From positions 1-60,533 of IMG/VR virus record IMGVR_UViG_3300048625_000009: a DNA stretch of 60,533 nt; one strand, given 5' to 3'. This document shows positions 24,901 through 35,500 of the stretch, in pieces. The notes under the pieces were generated by a model that was given only the letters and a program-made list of their open reading frames with translations, searched no databases and was not told where the DNA came from. This DNA comes from a virus. A program made the translations under genes and the position numbers. Positions within the stretch are counted from its first letter, which is position 1; every line of letters begins with the position of its first letter.

Positions 24901-25950
24901 TCAATTTTGTGGGGGTTGTGCGTATATATTTTTGTATCCATCAAGTAAAAATAACCATGTTGGATCAGTAGCTAAGAAAGAAGAAATACGTTTTTCTTTA
25001 TTTTTAGCGTAGTGGGTTTCACCAAACATCTCATCTAGTACCTGACGCATTTGCCATCTATGTGTATTCGGATCACCTTTAATTTTCGTGAAAGGTTCTT
25101 TCGTATTGATAGCCCATTCTTGAAATTTTGTAGAATTGAAAAACCCATGAACTCTAGAAGCCACCTGTGGGGGTACTTGAGTTTTATGTTCATAAATTGC
25201 AGTATACCAGTCTAAGTTGAAAATACAGTACCATCTTAGATCGTTAACTGTTTCTATTTTCTTAGGTGATGTCTTTATGATTGGATCTAAAAATTCTAGT
25301 AACTCTGTATTTATGTGTTTCTCATACGGTTCATATATGGTTTCTGGAGTACCCAGTGTATGATGAAACATAGCAGTGTTGCCAGTAGCGAAAAAGTTAT
25401 CTGTTGGACCAAACAGCTGATTTCCACACATACCACTCACAAAAATTGAATCATCATCTATCTGGTAGTTGAATTCATTGATTGTAGGTTTTTGTATAAA
25501 GCAATCAAACTCGTGTTTAATTCTTCTGTCGAACATATTACCAGATTCAATAATCGAGTTGTATGTGCCATATACTCTAATCTGTTCAGGGTCATTAGCA
25601 AAATGACGAAGCAAGAACAGTATATAAGTGCTATCTATACCACCACTCCACATAACATTTATTTTCTTACCTAATGATAGCAGTTCTTTCGCTCTAATCT
25701 CAGAAATATCAAAAAATGATTTATTATATCCATCTATCTTAGATGGCATAGGATGCAGGTCTGGGGTAATATTGAGGAAGTGTGGTAGGTGATTGGTTCT
25801 ATCGTAAACTACGTTGAACCTATTCATCCCAAACTTTTCATACTGATTGAAAAGTGCGGCGTTGTAAGAAGCTGAATAATAATCACTGAATATATGGTTG
25901 TTGCTACGAATAACGTCGCAAACTTTATGGGTGTTATAGTATAAAATCAT
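24901..25950 (-). CDS. PP-loop ATPase (asparagine-synthetase-like)
   Basis: 349 residues with the PP-loop signature INVMWSGGIDSTYILFLLRHF start at about residue 97; SGGIDS is at 102-107. Proteins with this loop activate a carboxyl or carbonyl group as the adenylate (asparagine synthetase C-domain, lasso-peptide cyclases, QueC, tRNA thiolases). No N-terminal glutaminase domain is present: the protein does not start with Cys2 and has no amidotransferase motifs. No CxxC zinc cluster as in QueC is seen. The C-terminal HRWQMRQVLDEMFGETHYAKNK is reminiscent of asparagine synthetase C-terminal helices. GAGGAC precedes the ATG. It is coupled to the radical SAM gene and separated from the upstream gene by a terminator. 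It may activate a protein carboxylate for amide or ester formation; the substrate is unknown. Confidence 0.8.
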   Translation of the reverse strand: MILYYNTHKVCDVIRSNNHIFSDYYSASYNAALFNQYEKFGMNRFNVVYDRTNHLPHFLNITPDLHPMPSKIDGYNKSFFDISEIRAKELLSLGKKINVMWSGGIDSTYILFLLRHFANDPEQIRVYGTYNSIIESGNMFDRRIKHEFDCFIQKPTINEFNYQIDDDSIFVSGMCGNQLFGPTDNFFATGNTAMFHHTLGTPETIYEPYEKHINTELLEFLDPIIKTSPKKIETVNDLRWYCIFNLDWYTAIYEHKTQVPPQVASRVHGFFNSTKFQEWAINTKEPFTKIKGDPNTHRWQMRQVLDEMFGETHYAKNKEKRISSFLATDPTWLFLLDGYKNIYAQPPQN

Positions 25951-25965
25951 AATGTCCTCGAAATG

Positions 25966-25991
25966 AAAAAGGGGATGACTTGCATCCCCTT
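25966..25991 (-). terminator. Intrinsic terminator after TRAP-type binding-protein gene
   Basis: A 9-bp stem (AAGGGGATG/CATCCCCTT) with a 5-base loop followed by a T-run on the minus strand. It lies 20 bases after the stop of the binding-protein gene and before the ribosome site of the PP-loop gene, which has no obvious promoter of its own. Confidence 0.85.
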
Positions 25992-26010
25992 ACATAATCT
26001 ACTTAGTCAC

Positions 26011-26955
26011 TTAGTGTAACTGAATTTTCTGAACTAGACCTGGAGTGAAATAGTCAGCAAACTTGTCATACACTGCAGAAGTTGCTTGGACGAATTTAGT
26101 CTTTTCTTCTTCAGACATAGTCACCAACTGAACACCCTTTGCTTGGAAGTCAGCGATAATCCCTGGAACATCAGCAACAGACTCACGACGTTCTTGGCGT
26201 GCAGCAACGAAAGCAGCATCAGAAAGAATCTGTTGAGTTTCTTCGTCGAACTGTGACATCCAATCTTTGTTAACGATAATGCTAGTCAACAAGAGGTTGT
26301 GATTAGTTTCATTGATGTATCCAAACGCTTCAGTTTGGTTTAATGGGAATACACGAACGTATGTAGACTCACCACCATCAACTAGACCAGCCTTGCCAGC
26401 TTCAGTCAAGTGTTCAATATCGATAGATTGGTTTGGAGTAGCACCTAGTGTAGAGAAAATTTCCATACATACTGGGCTCTTGCTAGTGCGGATGTCCATA
26501 CCTTGGAAGTCTTCAACTTTAGTGATAGCCTTCTTAGCTGGAACAATTTTGTAACCACCAGAGTATGTGAATGCTAGACCTTGGACATTGCTTTTAGCAG
26601 CAACACCAGCTAATAATCCTTTACCGATTTCACCTTCTAAAACACGATCGACGTGGTCATGGTCAGAGAATAAGAATGGAAGATCTAATGCATGAAGATC
26701 TTTATTATAGTCGCCTAGCCAGTTAGAATAAATGTGGCTCATTTCAATAGCACCAGTATCGATCAAGTTCAATAGATCGTGCTTAGTGATAGCCTTGCCA
26801 CTGTTATATTTGCTAGAATAATCTGTTAAAGAAAGAACTTCGATGACAAAAGCACCGTTTGTTTTCTGATTAACTTCTTTAGCGAATCGTTCTGCTACTT
26901 TCAAAAACAAACCGATTGGTTCGTGGGCGATAACCCATTTTACATGTTTAGTCAT
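26011..26955 (-). CDS. TRAP-transporter-type solute-binding protein (DctP-like), no signal peptide
   Basis: 314 residues from the ATG at 26955 (AAGGAA upstream; a longer frame to 27012 overlaps the previous gene). It has the DctP fold landmarks: ALDLPFLFSDHDHVDRVLEG (about 89-108), LAFTYSGGYKIVPAKKAI, VEDFQGMDIRTSKSP with the conserved carboxylate-contacting Arg156, and GLVDGGESTYV. TRAP binding proteins are normally periplasmic and capture C4-dicarboxylates or related acids, but here the N-terminus (MTKHVKWVIAHEP) goes straight into the mature fold with no signal sequence and no membrane partner genes nearby. It is thus cytoplasmic, in the virion, or exported otherwise. It sits in the distal fibre region, two genes after a cysteine-rich fibre gene. 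It may be a tail component or an enzyme-system partner. Confidence 0.85.
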   Translation of the reverse strand: MTKHVKWVIAHEPIGLFLKVAERFAKEVNQKTNGAFVIEVLSLTDYSSKYNSGKAITKHDLLNLIDTGAIEMSHIYSNWLGDYNKDLHALDLPFLFSDHDHVDRVLEGEIGKGLLAGVAAKSNVQGLAFTYSGGYKIVPAKKAITKVEDFQGMDIRTSKSPVCMEIFSTLGATPNQSIDIEHLTEAGKAGLVDGGESTYVRVFPLNQTEAFGYINETNHNLLLTSIIVNKDWMSQFDEETQQILSDAAFVAARQERRESVADVPGIIADFQAKGVQLVTMSEEEKTKFVQATSAVYDKFADYFTPGLVQKIQLH

Positions 26956-26956
26956 T

Positions 26957-27268
26957 TTAGTTTCCTTGTAAGACTGTTTTAACGAAAACCCAAGTTTCTG
27001 TTTTAGTGTCAAAATTTATAACTTTTTTCAACACTGGAATTTTATTTTCTATAATTTTATTTATAGTTTCTTCTGGAATATCCTCAGTATTTATAACATC
27101 GGACTTTAGTATCACCATCCCTCTATAACCATATTCTTCACAAGTTGATTTATAATGGAAATAGTCTTTTATTGTGTGTAAATTACCATAATCAGAGGGG
27201 TTTCCAAAGTCGTCATACTTTGGAAACTCATTTACTTCTATCAAAACTTCATTAATATATGGGGTCAT
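26957..27268 (-). CDS. Small unknown protein in fibre/modification region
   Basis: 103 residues, acidic N-terminus (VNEFPKYDDFGNPSDYGN) and mixed alpha/beta pattern. I do not recognise a family and see no membrane segment or metal motif. The stop is one base from the start of the binding-protein gene, and it is 2 bases after the 284-aa gene, so it is part of the same unit. It has no clear ribosome site and is probably translationally coupled. Two TATAAATA sequences lie inside it. Confidence 0.55.
   Translation of the reverse strand: MTPYINEVLIEVNEFPKYDDFGNPSDYGNLHTIKDYFHYKSTCEEYGYRGMVILKSDVINTEDIPEETINKIIENKIPVLKKVINFDTKTETWVFVKTVLQGN
27058..27095 (-). promoter_or_regulatory. Tandem TATAAATA late-promoter matches upstream of binding-protein gene
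   Basis: Two perfect octamers on the minus strand (27088-27095 and 27058-27065), 30 bases apart and about 100-140 bases before the binding-protein ATG. They lie within the 103-aa coding region. Either could make a short mono-cistronic mRNA ending at the terminator at 25966. Confidence 0.5.
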
Positions 27269-27270
27269 TT

Positions 27271-28125
27271 TTAAGATAGAGTTCTATTAAATGAAGCAAC
27301 GCCAGTGTAAGAATACCATCCAAATTTAACTCTAACCTGTTCTCCAGAATTCATACCATCTGTGCTAACGAGAACACTTCCAATACCATTAGTTAATGGG
27401 ATTCTGGTTTTGTTAACACTGCCATATATTGGATCGACGAAAACGTCTGTGATATCAGGATTATTAACTTCTACTTGTAAAGAAATTTGATCACCAGCTG
27501 CAGTAGTTGGCTCAGAAGCAGTAATAGAAATAGTCGCCATCATTTGAGTGGCAAATTTAGTACCTTCAGTGAATGGTACAACATTAGTGCTAGTTGCGGC
27601 AGGACCACCAACAGTTGTAATGACTCCGCTATCTTCTGCAGTAGAATATGTTAATAAAACTAAATCTGTGATAGAACTTGTCTTAGAAGGAACAAAAATC
27701 TTTAATGGGCAAGAAAGAGTTTGATTTTTTTCCACAAACAAGTTTGGTCTATCTTGGAAAGATGACGTGTACACATTAACAATATCTGATTGTTTTACAG
27801 TATAAGTTCCCTCTTTATTTGCAATATCTGCTAGAGTAGAGTCTTTAACTGTCCACAAACTTTGGTCTGAAAAATTACCTGCAGATTTGATAACATCAAA
27901 TGGGATAGTAATATCAATAACTGTAGTTCCACCAGTGATACAATTTAATTTATACTCAATACTATCTCCAGAGATATTAATCCAGTTTTCCATTTCTATA
28001 TTGGATAGTGAAACTGGTGTATCTGAAGGAATTTCCTCTTCAGAGATAGTTGGTTGTTCTATTTCAATATTAGCATATTGAAGAATCTGTTTAGTGGAAA
28101 CATCGAATGGTTTAATTTTTAACAT
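27271..28125 (-). CDS. Unknown structural-type protein with Ig-like C-terminus
   Basis: 284 residues, beta-rich, T/S/V-rich. The first 100 residues are mixed (MLKIKPFDVSTKQILQYAN). The C-terminal 80 residues (ATISITASEPTTAAGDQISL then QVEVNNPDITDVFVDPIYGS) look like an immunoglobulin-like domain. The single Cys near residue 62 and one near 138 do not form a motif. It is just after the cysteine-tailed fibre gene with an AGGAAC ribosome site. I infer a fibre-associated virion protein; the exact role is unknown. Confidence 0.6.
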   Translation of the reverse strand: MLKIKPFDVSTKQILQYANIEIEQPTISEEEIPSDTPVSLSNIEMENWINISGDSIEYKLNCITGGTTVIDITIPFDVIKSAGNFSDQSLWTVKDSTLADIANKEGTYTVKQSDIVNVYTSSFQDRPNLFVEKNQTLSCPLKIFVPSKTSSITDLVLLTYSTAEDSGVITTVGGPAATSTNVVPFTEGTKFATQMMATISITASEPTTAAGDQISLQVEVNNPDITDVFVDPIYGSVNKTRIPLTNGIGSVLVSTDGMNSGEQVRVKFGWYSYTGVASFNRTLS

Positions 28126-28141
28126 ATGTTATGTTCCTAGA

Positions 28142-29341
28142 TTAGCAGTTGCAAGCGCAGTTGCAATTGTATGTATACTGGATACTGTAGTAGGTTCTAT
28201 ATTGATGAACACCACCGCCCGTATCAAATACTTCGCCACCTGCTGGTCCAACAATCTGGTTACACTGAATATTACCGCAATTATAACGGCGACCAGAGTC
28301 ACGAGCCGCTGCTTGTTCAGCAGTAACATAACCAGTAGCTAAGTATGGCTTGCTAGAAACGTTACCCCATGCAACTGCGTTGGCAGAACCAGCAGTAGTA
28401 GCATAAGTTGCGTTAGTTGCAGTAGCAGCGTTACCACCGATGTTTGTTACAATAACAGCACCAGTAGAACCTTGAACAGAAGTAACAGGAACAGAAACAA
28501 TAACAGCACCAGTGTTACCTTGAACAGATGTTACGTTTGCGTTAATAGTTGGGTTACCAGAAACACCGTTTCCGTTATCGACTGTGATACCAGCACCAGC
28601 AGTAATAGTACGTCCAGTAGCAGTACCAGCACCAGTAAGAGCAACCATACCAGTGGAAACGCCAGAAACAGCAGATAACTGGGCATTATACGCTTGAACA
28701 TCTGTACCGATAGCTAGACCAAGAGTAGAGCGAGCATTTGATGCAGCTGCAGAACCCATCAAACCACGCATATAAGATGTCGCAGTATAAGTACCAGCAG
28801 TACCAGAACCAGTGAAATATGGAGCAGTATCAGCAGCAGATGTTAAACTCGCTAAAGCAGCTAGTTCAGCGTCATAAGCCTGCACATCTGTACCGATGGC
28901 TAGACCAAGAGAGGTACGAGCACCAGCAGCAGTAGTAGCACCAGTACCACCAGAGCCAATGGCTAACTGAGTAGTAAGAGTGATAGAACCACTAGTAATA
29001 GCAGCAGCGCCACTAAATGTACCAGAGAATGTAGTACCAGTAATTACGTTACCCGTAAAGTTACCACTAGAGTCACGAGTAACAACAGAACTCTTATCTG
29101 TGGCAACTGGTAGACCAGAAGATGTATTTAAACCGTCGATTAAATCAGCGTCTAGACCAGATCCAGTTCCATCGACAGTAACCAACTTAGCCAGAACGTC
29201 TGCTGCAGTGTAGCTAGCTGCAGTCTGTGCTAATTGGAGTTGTGTATTTAAGTTATTAAAGTTTGCATCGACTTCGGAGTTAGTAAGAGGACTACCCTTA
29301 CCAGCACGAGTCGTAATTGTTGCAGCGCTAACTGATGACAT
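28142..29341 (-). CDS. Tail-fibre protein with cysteine-rich C-terminal tail
   Basis: 399 residues. The first 340 residues are fibre-like: A/G/S/T-rich repeats, two near copies of [12 protein letters not shown] (about 139 and 208), SVQGxTGAVIV repeated (about 285 and 302), and [16 protein letters not shown], typical of fibre shafts. The last 50 residues are quite different: [15 protein letters not shown] and, after a short Y-rich stretch ([11 protein letters not shown]), the terminal YNCNCACNC. Six cysteines lie in the last 50 residues and none elsewhere. This could be a metal-binding tip or the modified region of the fibre. It precedes the gene set that includes the PP-loop and radical SAM enzymes. 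Ribosome site AAGGAAAAA. Confidence 0.8.
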   Translation of the reverse strand: MSSVSAATITTRAGKGSPLTNSEVDANFNNLNTQLQLAQTAASYTAADVLAKLVTVDGTGSGLDADLIDGLNTSSGLPVATDKSSVVTRDSSGNFTGNVITGTTFSGTFSGAAAITSGSITLTTQLAIGSGGTGATTAAGARTSLGLAIGTDVQAYDAELAALASLTSAADTAPYFTGSGTAGTYTATSYMRGLMGSAAASNARSTLGLAIGTDVQAYNAQLSAVSGVSTGMVALTGAGTATGRTITAGAGITVDNGNGVSGNPTINANVTSVQGNTGAVIVSVPVTSVQGSTGAVIVTNIGGNAATATNATYATTAGSANAVAWGNVSSKPYLATGYVTAEQAAARDSGRRYNCGNIQCNQIVGPAGGEVFDTGGGVHQYRTYYSIQYTYNCNCACNC

Positions 29342-29358
29342 TGTGTTTTTCCTTTAGT

Positions 29359-29586
29359 TCAGTCTTTATTTAAGACTTGAAGAATTAACGATTTGATCTC
29401 TTGTAATTCGTTCTTTAGATTATTTATCTCATCTGTATGTTGAGAAATCGCGTTTTCACGATCCTCAGCATGTCTACGACGAGTCATATACTCTTCATAT
29501 TCAGTTCTATTTGTATTTATGATGGCTCCAGTAGAGGGATCTCTAACTAAGCCATCATGTCCTACGACTTTTAAAAACTTATCCAT
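29359..29586 (-). CDS. Small conserved phage protein (coiled coil)
   Basis: 75 residues from the ATG at 29586, which overlaps the preceding stop (TAATG). The N-terminus FLKVVGHDGLVRDPSTGAII then NTNRTEYEEYM is a conserved pattern in marine T4-like phages, and the last 45 residues are a coiled coil (heptads around HTDEINNLKNELQEIKSLI). I know no function. It lies between the large DUF4815 protein and the fibre genes and may help fibre attachment or folding. Confidence 0.7.
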   Translation of the reverse strand: MDKFLKVVGHDGLVRDPSTGAIINTNRTEYEEYMTRRRHAEDRENAISQHTDEINNLKNELQEIKSLILQVLNKD

Positions 29587-32500
29587 TATGGGCAAGCGAT
29601 AACTCTAAAGTCTTTAATCACAGGGACTGCAGAGCTATTTGTAGAATACATAACAATCTTAACAACCATTCCATCGAAAGGTGTTAGTCCAGTTAGCGTA
29701 TAGTCAATATCGGAGAATGTTGGGTTTCCATTTTCTACCTTATTAATGGTAGAGTCAGGAACGATCTGAGTATATTTAGTTGTCGCTAACTGCTTAGTAT
29801 CACCAACGCTAGTCTTATAGTAAACTTCGATACTTGCTTCATTCGGGATATTTGCAGATAAGCGAATACGCAGGTATGAAGACGAGTTAGCAAACTTAAT
29901 AGGTGTAGTTACATAGCTGGATAGATGAGAACCACCCTCTGGAGAGATATCATCAAAGAACAATTCACGAATAGAAACTGTAGTTCCAGTAGCAGCAGAT
30001 TCAGCAGAACCAGAGAATCCTGATAGAGTGATAGTCGCTGTAGTACCATCATCTGTAAAACCAGTAACTAGGTAAGTTCCATTATTAGCAGAAGTAGTAG
30101 CAGACGCGATAGTGATATAACGACCAATACCCAGACCAGACATTAAGTTACGAACTGTAGCGTTTGTAGAAGTGAATCCAGTAGCAGTGAATGTATAAGC
30201 GCCAGTAGCACCAGTAAACATAGCCTTAACGTCTAGGGCAGCTACGTTAGTATTTGCTTCTGTTGGTTGGTTAATCTTATTAGAAATAGCAACCAAGCTA
30301 GTACGAGCAGTATCAATAACTGGAGAAACCGCATCATTAACAGTTGAAATCAGAGCAGAGAATGTTACTGACTTAGATCCAGATAGAGCAGAGTTGTTTT
30401 CGTTAATTTCAGAAGCGATAACACGAGTGCTATCAAAGTAGTTATCCTGCTTAACCAAACATGGAGTAAATGCAGTATCTGCAACGTAAGGAGTTTGAGT
30501 TCCATCGATAGACTTACCAGAAGTAGTCTTGATAGAGAAACTTGTCTTAGTATCAGAGAAAGTCTGCATCTGAACAGTTGGGTTAATCACATCGAATGTG
30601 ACGTTACGTGTAGCCATTACTGCAGAACCACCGCCATAACCGTTACCAGTTGCAGATGTAGTAGTTGTAATAGTGTAGCAATCAGCATCTACGTTAGAGA
30701 TAACATGATCTCCATTGAGTTCAGAAGCTGGGATACCATTGATAGCGGCAGCAACACCTTTAATTGTTACACGAGATCCAGAGAACATGCAGTGGTCATA
30801 GTGCCAAACGCGAACTGTATTAGTTCCAGAAACCATTTGGAATGGATCTGTATCTAGAGTATCATACTGTAGAACGTCGTTGACAAATTCAATATCACCA
30901 ACAACACTAGTATCAAACTTTGCGCGGTAGATAGTAAACTTAATGTCTTGGTTCTGATCTGCAGTCCATGTAGAAGCATTCTGAGACTTGAACATAACAC
31001 CAGCATAAGGCTGCTCAGAGATAGTTCTTCCAGAAGTTCCTGGGATAGTATCACCTACGTTAGAGATCCAAACTTTGTAGTTGTTAGAGTCTGACTGCAG
31101 AACAAAACAATATTCAGAATTGTCCTGTACATAAACAGGAGTCTGGAAATTAAATCTTGTTGGTGTATCATATGTTGGATACGCAGCACCATCAGGTAGT
31201 GTAACCTGATTAGAAGATAAGCTAACAGAAGTTGGGTTCAATGTAACACGGCTGAACGGAAGAACGTTCTGCCCTGGACTACCGTTAATCATATCACGGA
31301 TTTCTAGTGTAACAGGAATACGATCATCTTTTGTAGCAAAGAAAATATCAACGCCAGTTAAGAACGCTCCACCTTTTTGCTGAACCAAGAATGATTGAGC
31401 TAGTGGATCATACCATCCAGTGTCAGAAATAACTCTGTTACCTGCGTCGCGGTAGATAGTTTGACGAGCAGATGGATCATCATTTGGACCGATGATTTCT
31501 TTAGAAAGTTCAGCGTTACGTACAGCGTTAATAGTTGCTTGCTTAGTCTCTAAAATACCTTCAGCGCGATATAAACCACGACCACGAGAAGTCCATTGAC
31601 CAGTAGATGTAGAAGCATCAATCAGTTTTAGTTCACGTGAACCTGTACGGAAACGAATAGAATCTGTATTAGGGATGTTGAACAAGAAATTCAACTCACC
31701 GTTTTTATTTGTGATAAGAGTGGTTGGAGTTGTTACAGAAACAACAGTACCAGTAGCACCAGAAACAGATCCAGAGAATGTTTGGTTATTGACAAATGTT
31801 CCAAGAACATTTGCTAGTTCTAAAGTTAGAGCGCCTGTGTCTGGATCAGTATACTTACCGATAACAACGCCAGAAGCTGTGTTTAGTGCATTAGAAATAA
31901 CATCACCACGGTTTAGACAGACTTCAGAATCGCCATTGATACGACGTTTAGTTTCAGAACCAGAACCACCAACGTTAGTAGAGATATCGAATGTACCAGC
32001 AGTAGCTGTGTATACTAGCTTGACTGATGGAACAATATATGAATTAACATCGATGTCATCAAAGTATGCATAGAATCTTGTAGATGGCTTTAGACCTTTA
32101 GTCTGAACTAATACATTACGTGAACGGATATAAGGGATAATAGCTGTAGATACAGTACGATCTGCCACTTGTTCATAATCTGTTTTTACAGAGATATTAG
32201 TTTTTACACCAGAACGAGATTGACCAACTGCAGTGGCTAGAGTTTCTATCTGGATAACACGATGTGCCCAACCATTAGCTGCTGGTCCAGTACCAAACTG
32301 AGCATCAACCGTGCTAGGAGCCATAGTAGTGCCATTACCACCGCGCTTATCGCTAACGATAGTTTTAGTTCCTGTAGAAACTGGCTGTCCGATCCACTCA
32401 TCTTGCCAAGCACCCCAAACAGTACCAAGAATACCAGCCTTTGCTGCTAGGTCTTTAATAGTGTTATAGTTACCTTCCACTTGCTGAACAATGTCAGGCA

Positions 32501-35500
32501 TACGTGTAGTTTCAAACCAATCGTCAGAAGGTGGATTGATTGCAACGTTACCCAAGAAAGTATAGATCGCGAATGGGTTAATGTTCTCTAAACGAGACGC
32601 ATAGTCTTGTTTAATCAATACTGGAGTATCAATAATTGGAAGAGTGATAATATCACCGCTCAACTGATAGTTAGATGCAGCGCGTTGCCCATTGTTGGAG
32701 TTTTTCTCTAACAAGTTTACGTTGTATGTAGTATAGAATGGACGTAACTGGTTCTGCGCCATATCAATAGAGCAGAAATAGTCCTTAGACTTTGTATTAC
32801 CGATGTTATTACCACTAAAGTTATCAACAACGAAACCATTCTTCATACGATCAAGACCAGTAGAGTCTGTAATCTTCATAGACTGAGTTTCTTGTTCTAG
32901 TAAAGATAGAGATGTGTAGTACTCTAAGTTGTTGATACGCGATTCTAGTTTTCCAATATCACGCATTGTATAACGCTTGTTTTCAATCTTCTTAATGGCA
33001 ATGTGATCAGAAGAAGTGCCAAATGTGTATGGCTCAAGTGTCAAGTTATATAAAATCATTGCCAGTGCTGGATCTTGTGGATCGCCTGGATCGATAGATG
33101 GAACACCAGTAACATCAAAGAACTTACCATTGAAGTCCAATGCAATCTTGTCTTTACGAGCTAGGTAATAGCTGTAGTCAGATGTTACGTTTTCTCCACG
33201 CTTTGGAATACCAGTAACAGAAGAACCAGTAGAAACGAAATTCTTAGTAGAACCAGCAGACTTGTTCGCTACACGTGGACGGAAATCGATCGCATCACGT
33301 AGTGTAGAAGGAATCTGGTTATAGTCAATGTTGCTATAAGAGTTAACATCGAAATAATCACCAACACCATGTTCGAAGTATTCGTAAGTAACTTGTACTG
33401 GGTTAGATGGAGTAGTGAACGATGGCTTCAGATTCAAACGACCCCAATCATAGAAAGTATTACGTTGACCATTATCAAAGTCAAAACGATCTGCGATATC
33501 AAGAGTGAATAGATTAGAAGCTAATGTAGCATTAGTTGATTGGAACGCAGTACCAGCGGCAGTCTTAATGCTAGTGATACGGTAAACGTCAGCCTTATCG
33601 AGATAAACGATAGCTTGTTGCGCTAGAGCAGCAGTGTTAAACTGCTCCGTCACAGTAGTAAGAGTCTTGGTCTTTTCGTAGCCAGAACCATTACGGCTAA
33701 CAGCTGCAATAACAGTCATAGAGTGACCAGATTGACCAGAAGGTAGAGTAATAGTAGCAGTAGAGCCAGAAACTACAATAGAAACTGGTTGAATTACAGC
33801 ACCACCAGATGTAGCATCATTATCTACAACGATGTAATTTGTTACGCCAGAAGCAGAAGCAAATGTACCAGAAGTGCTTAGAGATAGTGTTACACCAGTA
33901 GCATTCTGTGTAAACTTTTGGTAACACAAGTAAGTTGTATTATTGATACCACCAGTACCTGCTCCGCGCATAGAACGAACAGCGTAGTTAGACAGTGGAT
34001 ATACTAAACTAGAATTTTGTGGCTCTAACAACTGAGTAGTTGCTAGAGAATATGCCTTGCCAGTTCCAGTGAATGCACCAGAAACAATAGCAGCAGCATT
34101 CTGAGAAGATGGAGTGCCAGTAATACGAACCATTACACCATCAATAACGATGTAATCGCCAGAAGTTAAGTCTGTTTGGAACGATGTACCAACACCAGTA
34201 AGAGCAGTTCCTGATCCAGAAACAGATCCGATTAGTGTCTTAGATACTGGGTTAATATCAGAACTGAAACTTAGGTTTGAGTCACCACCTGTACCAGCAT
34301 AGTAGAAAGATTTAACATTACGGTTAAAATCTTTACCTGAATTCATTTGAATATCAAATAAACCTAGCTTGTAAACAGCAGTAGAACCATAAGAAGCACC
34401 ACTGTGCCATTCCATAAAACGTACGCGAGCAGTACCAATTTGAGCACCGACAGCAGTACCAACACCAGAAGCAGTAACTTGATCACGTAAAGAGATTGTA
34501 TCGAATGTGTCGATTGGAGGTAAGTTATTTACGTTTGTTACAAGAACATAGTTACCAACAGTAGGTTGGATAATAGAATTAGTTGCTTGATCATAGTCGC
34601 GAGCCTTTGAGACTGCCACGTAAGTAGTAGAATCTTTTTGGATCTCATAACCACGAACATATGCTTTTCCTGGTTCTAAACCGATAGCTAGTTTAGCTTC
34701 ATCGCCATCTTTATAGATACCACGGTTATATGCTGGTGTAGAATTAAACTCCCACTTGATACCAGTAGAACCTGGACCATCATATGCAGTACCAGTAGTA
34801 TGAACTGGAGCAGTAGTAACAGATGTTCCACCTAGCTTAGCAACATAAGTGTTACCAGCATTTGATACAATGTCACCTGTTAAATATGCAGTGTTCTGTG
34901 TCCATGCACCACGATCGTTATTACGATGTTCACGGATGTCGATTGAGAATTCACGAACAGTATAGTCACCAGATTCATCATAAGTACGACGAGCTAGTTC
35001 ATCACCTAAGATTGAATACGCAGTTGAGTCGACGATTGTTTTAATCTTACCTTGATCTACACGAATCAATTCAATAAAGTCTTGATCAGAAGTAGAATCA
35101 ACTGATAACTTAGTTAATGTTAAATCAATGTAATAGCGATGAGCGCCTGGAGCAGCAAAGTTATAGCTGTTCTGTGCGTTATCGAGTAATGTTTCATCTT
35201 CTTCTGGAGTGATAATAGACTCAGCAACAGATAAACCGATACGATAAGAAGGAGTGTTTGTATACTTGTCTAGAACAATAGTTTGTTCTTCAACCAAACA
35301 GAAGTGTTTGTTAACATAGTAGACACCGCGCTTAACTGTTGCTAGTGAACCTTTACCAACTGCGTCAGAACTGGCAGCTTGGAAAGAGTATGCACCATCA
35401 GTTGTAGTGATAACTTCTCCGTTAGAGAAAGTTTGAGTAGTATTGTTAGAACCAGTAGTAGTGTATCGTACATACAGAGTAGTTGGATCTGTATTCTCAG

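Noticed and set aside
23504-25950. 7-deazaguanine DNA modification (QueE radical SAM and QueC PP-loop)
   Set aside because: The radical SAM protein has a full SPASM domain, which QueE lacks, and the PP-loop protein lacks the QueC zinc cysteines; no QueD, FolE or DpdA-like gene is nearby.
24901-25950. Complete glutamine-dependent asparagine synthetase
   Set aside because: No N-terminal Cys2 glutaminase domain; only the PP-loop synthetase-type half is present.
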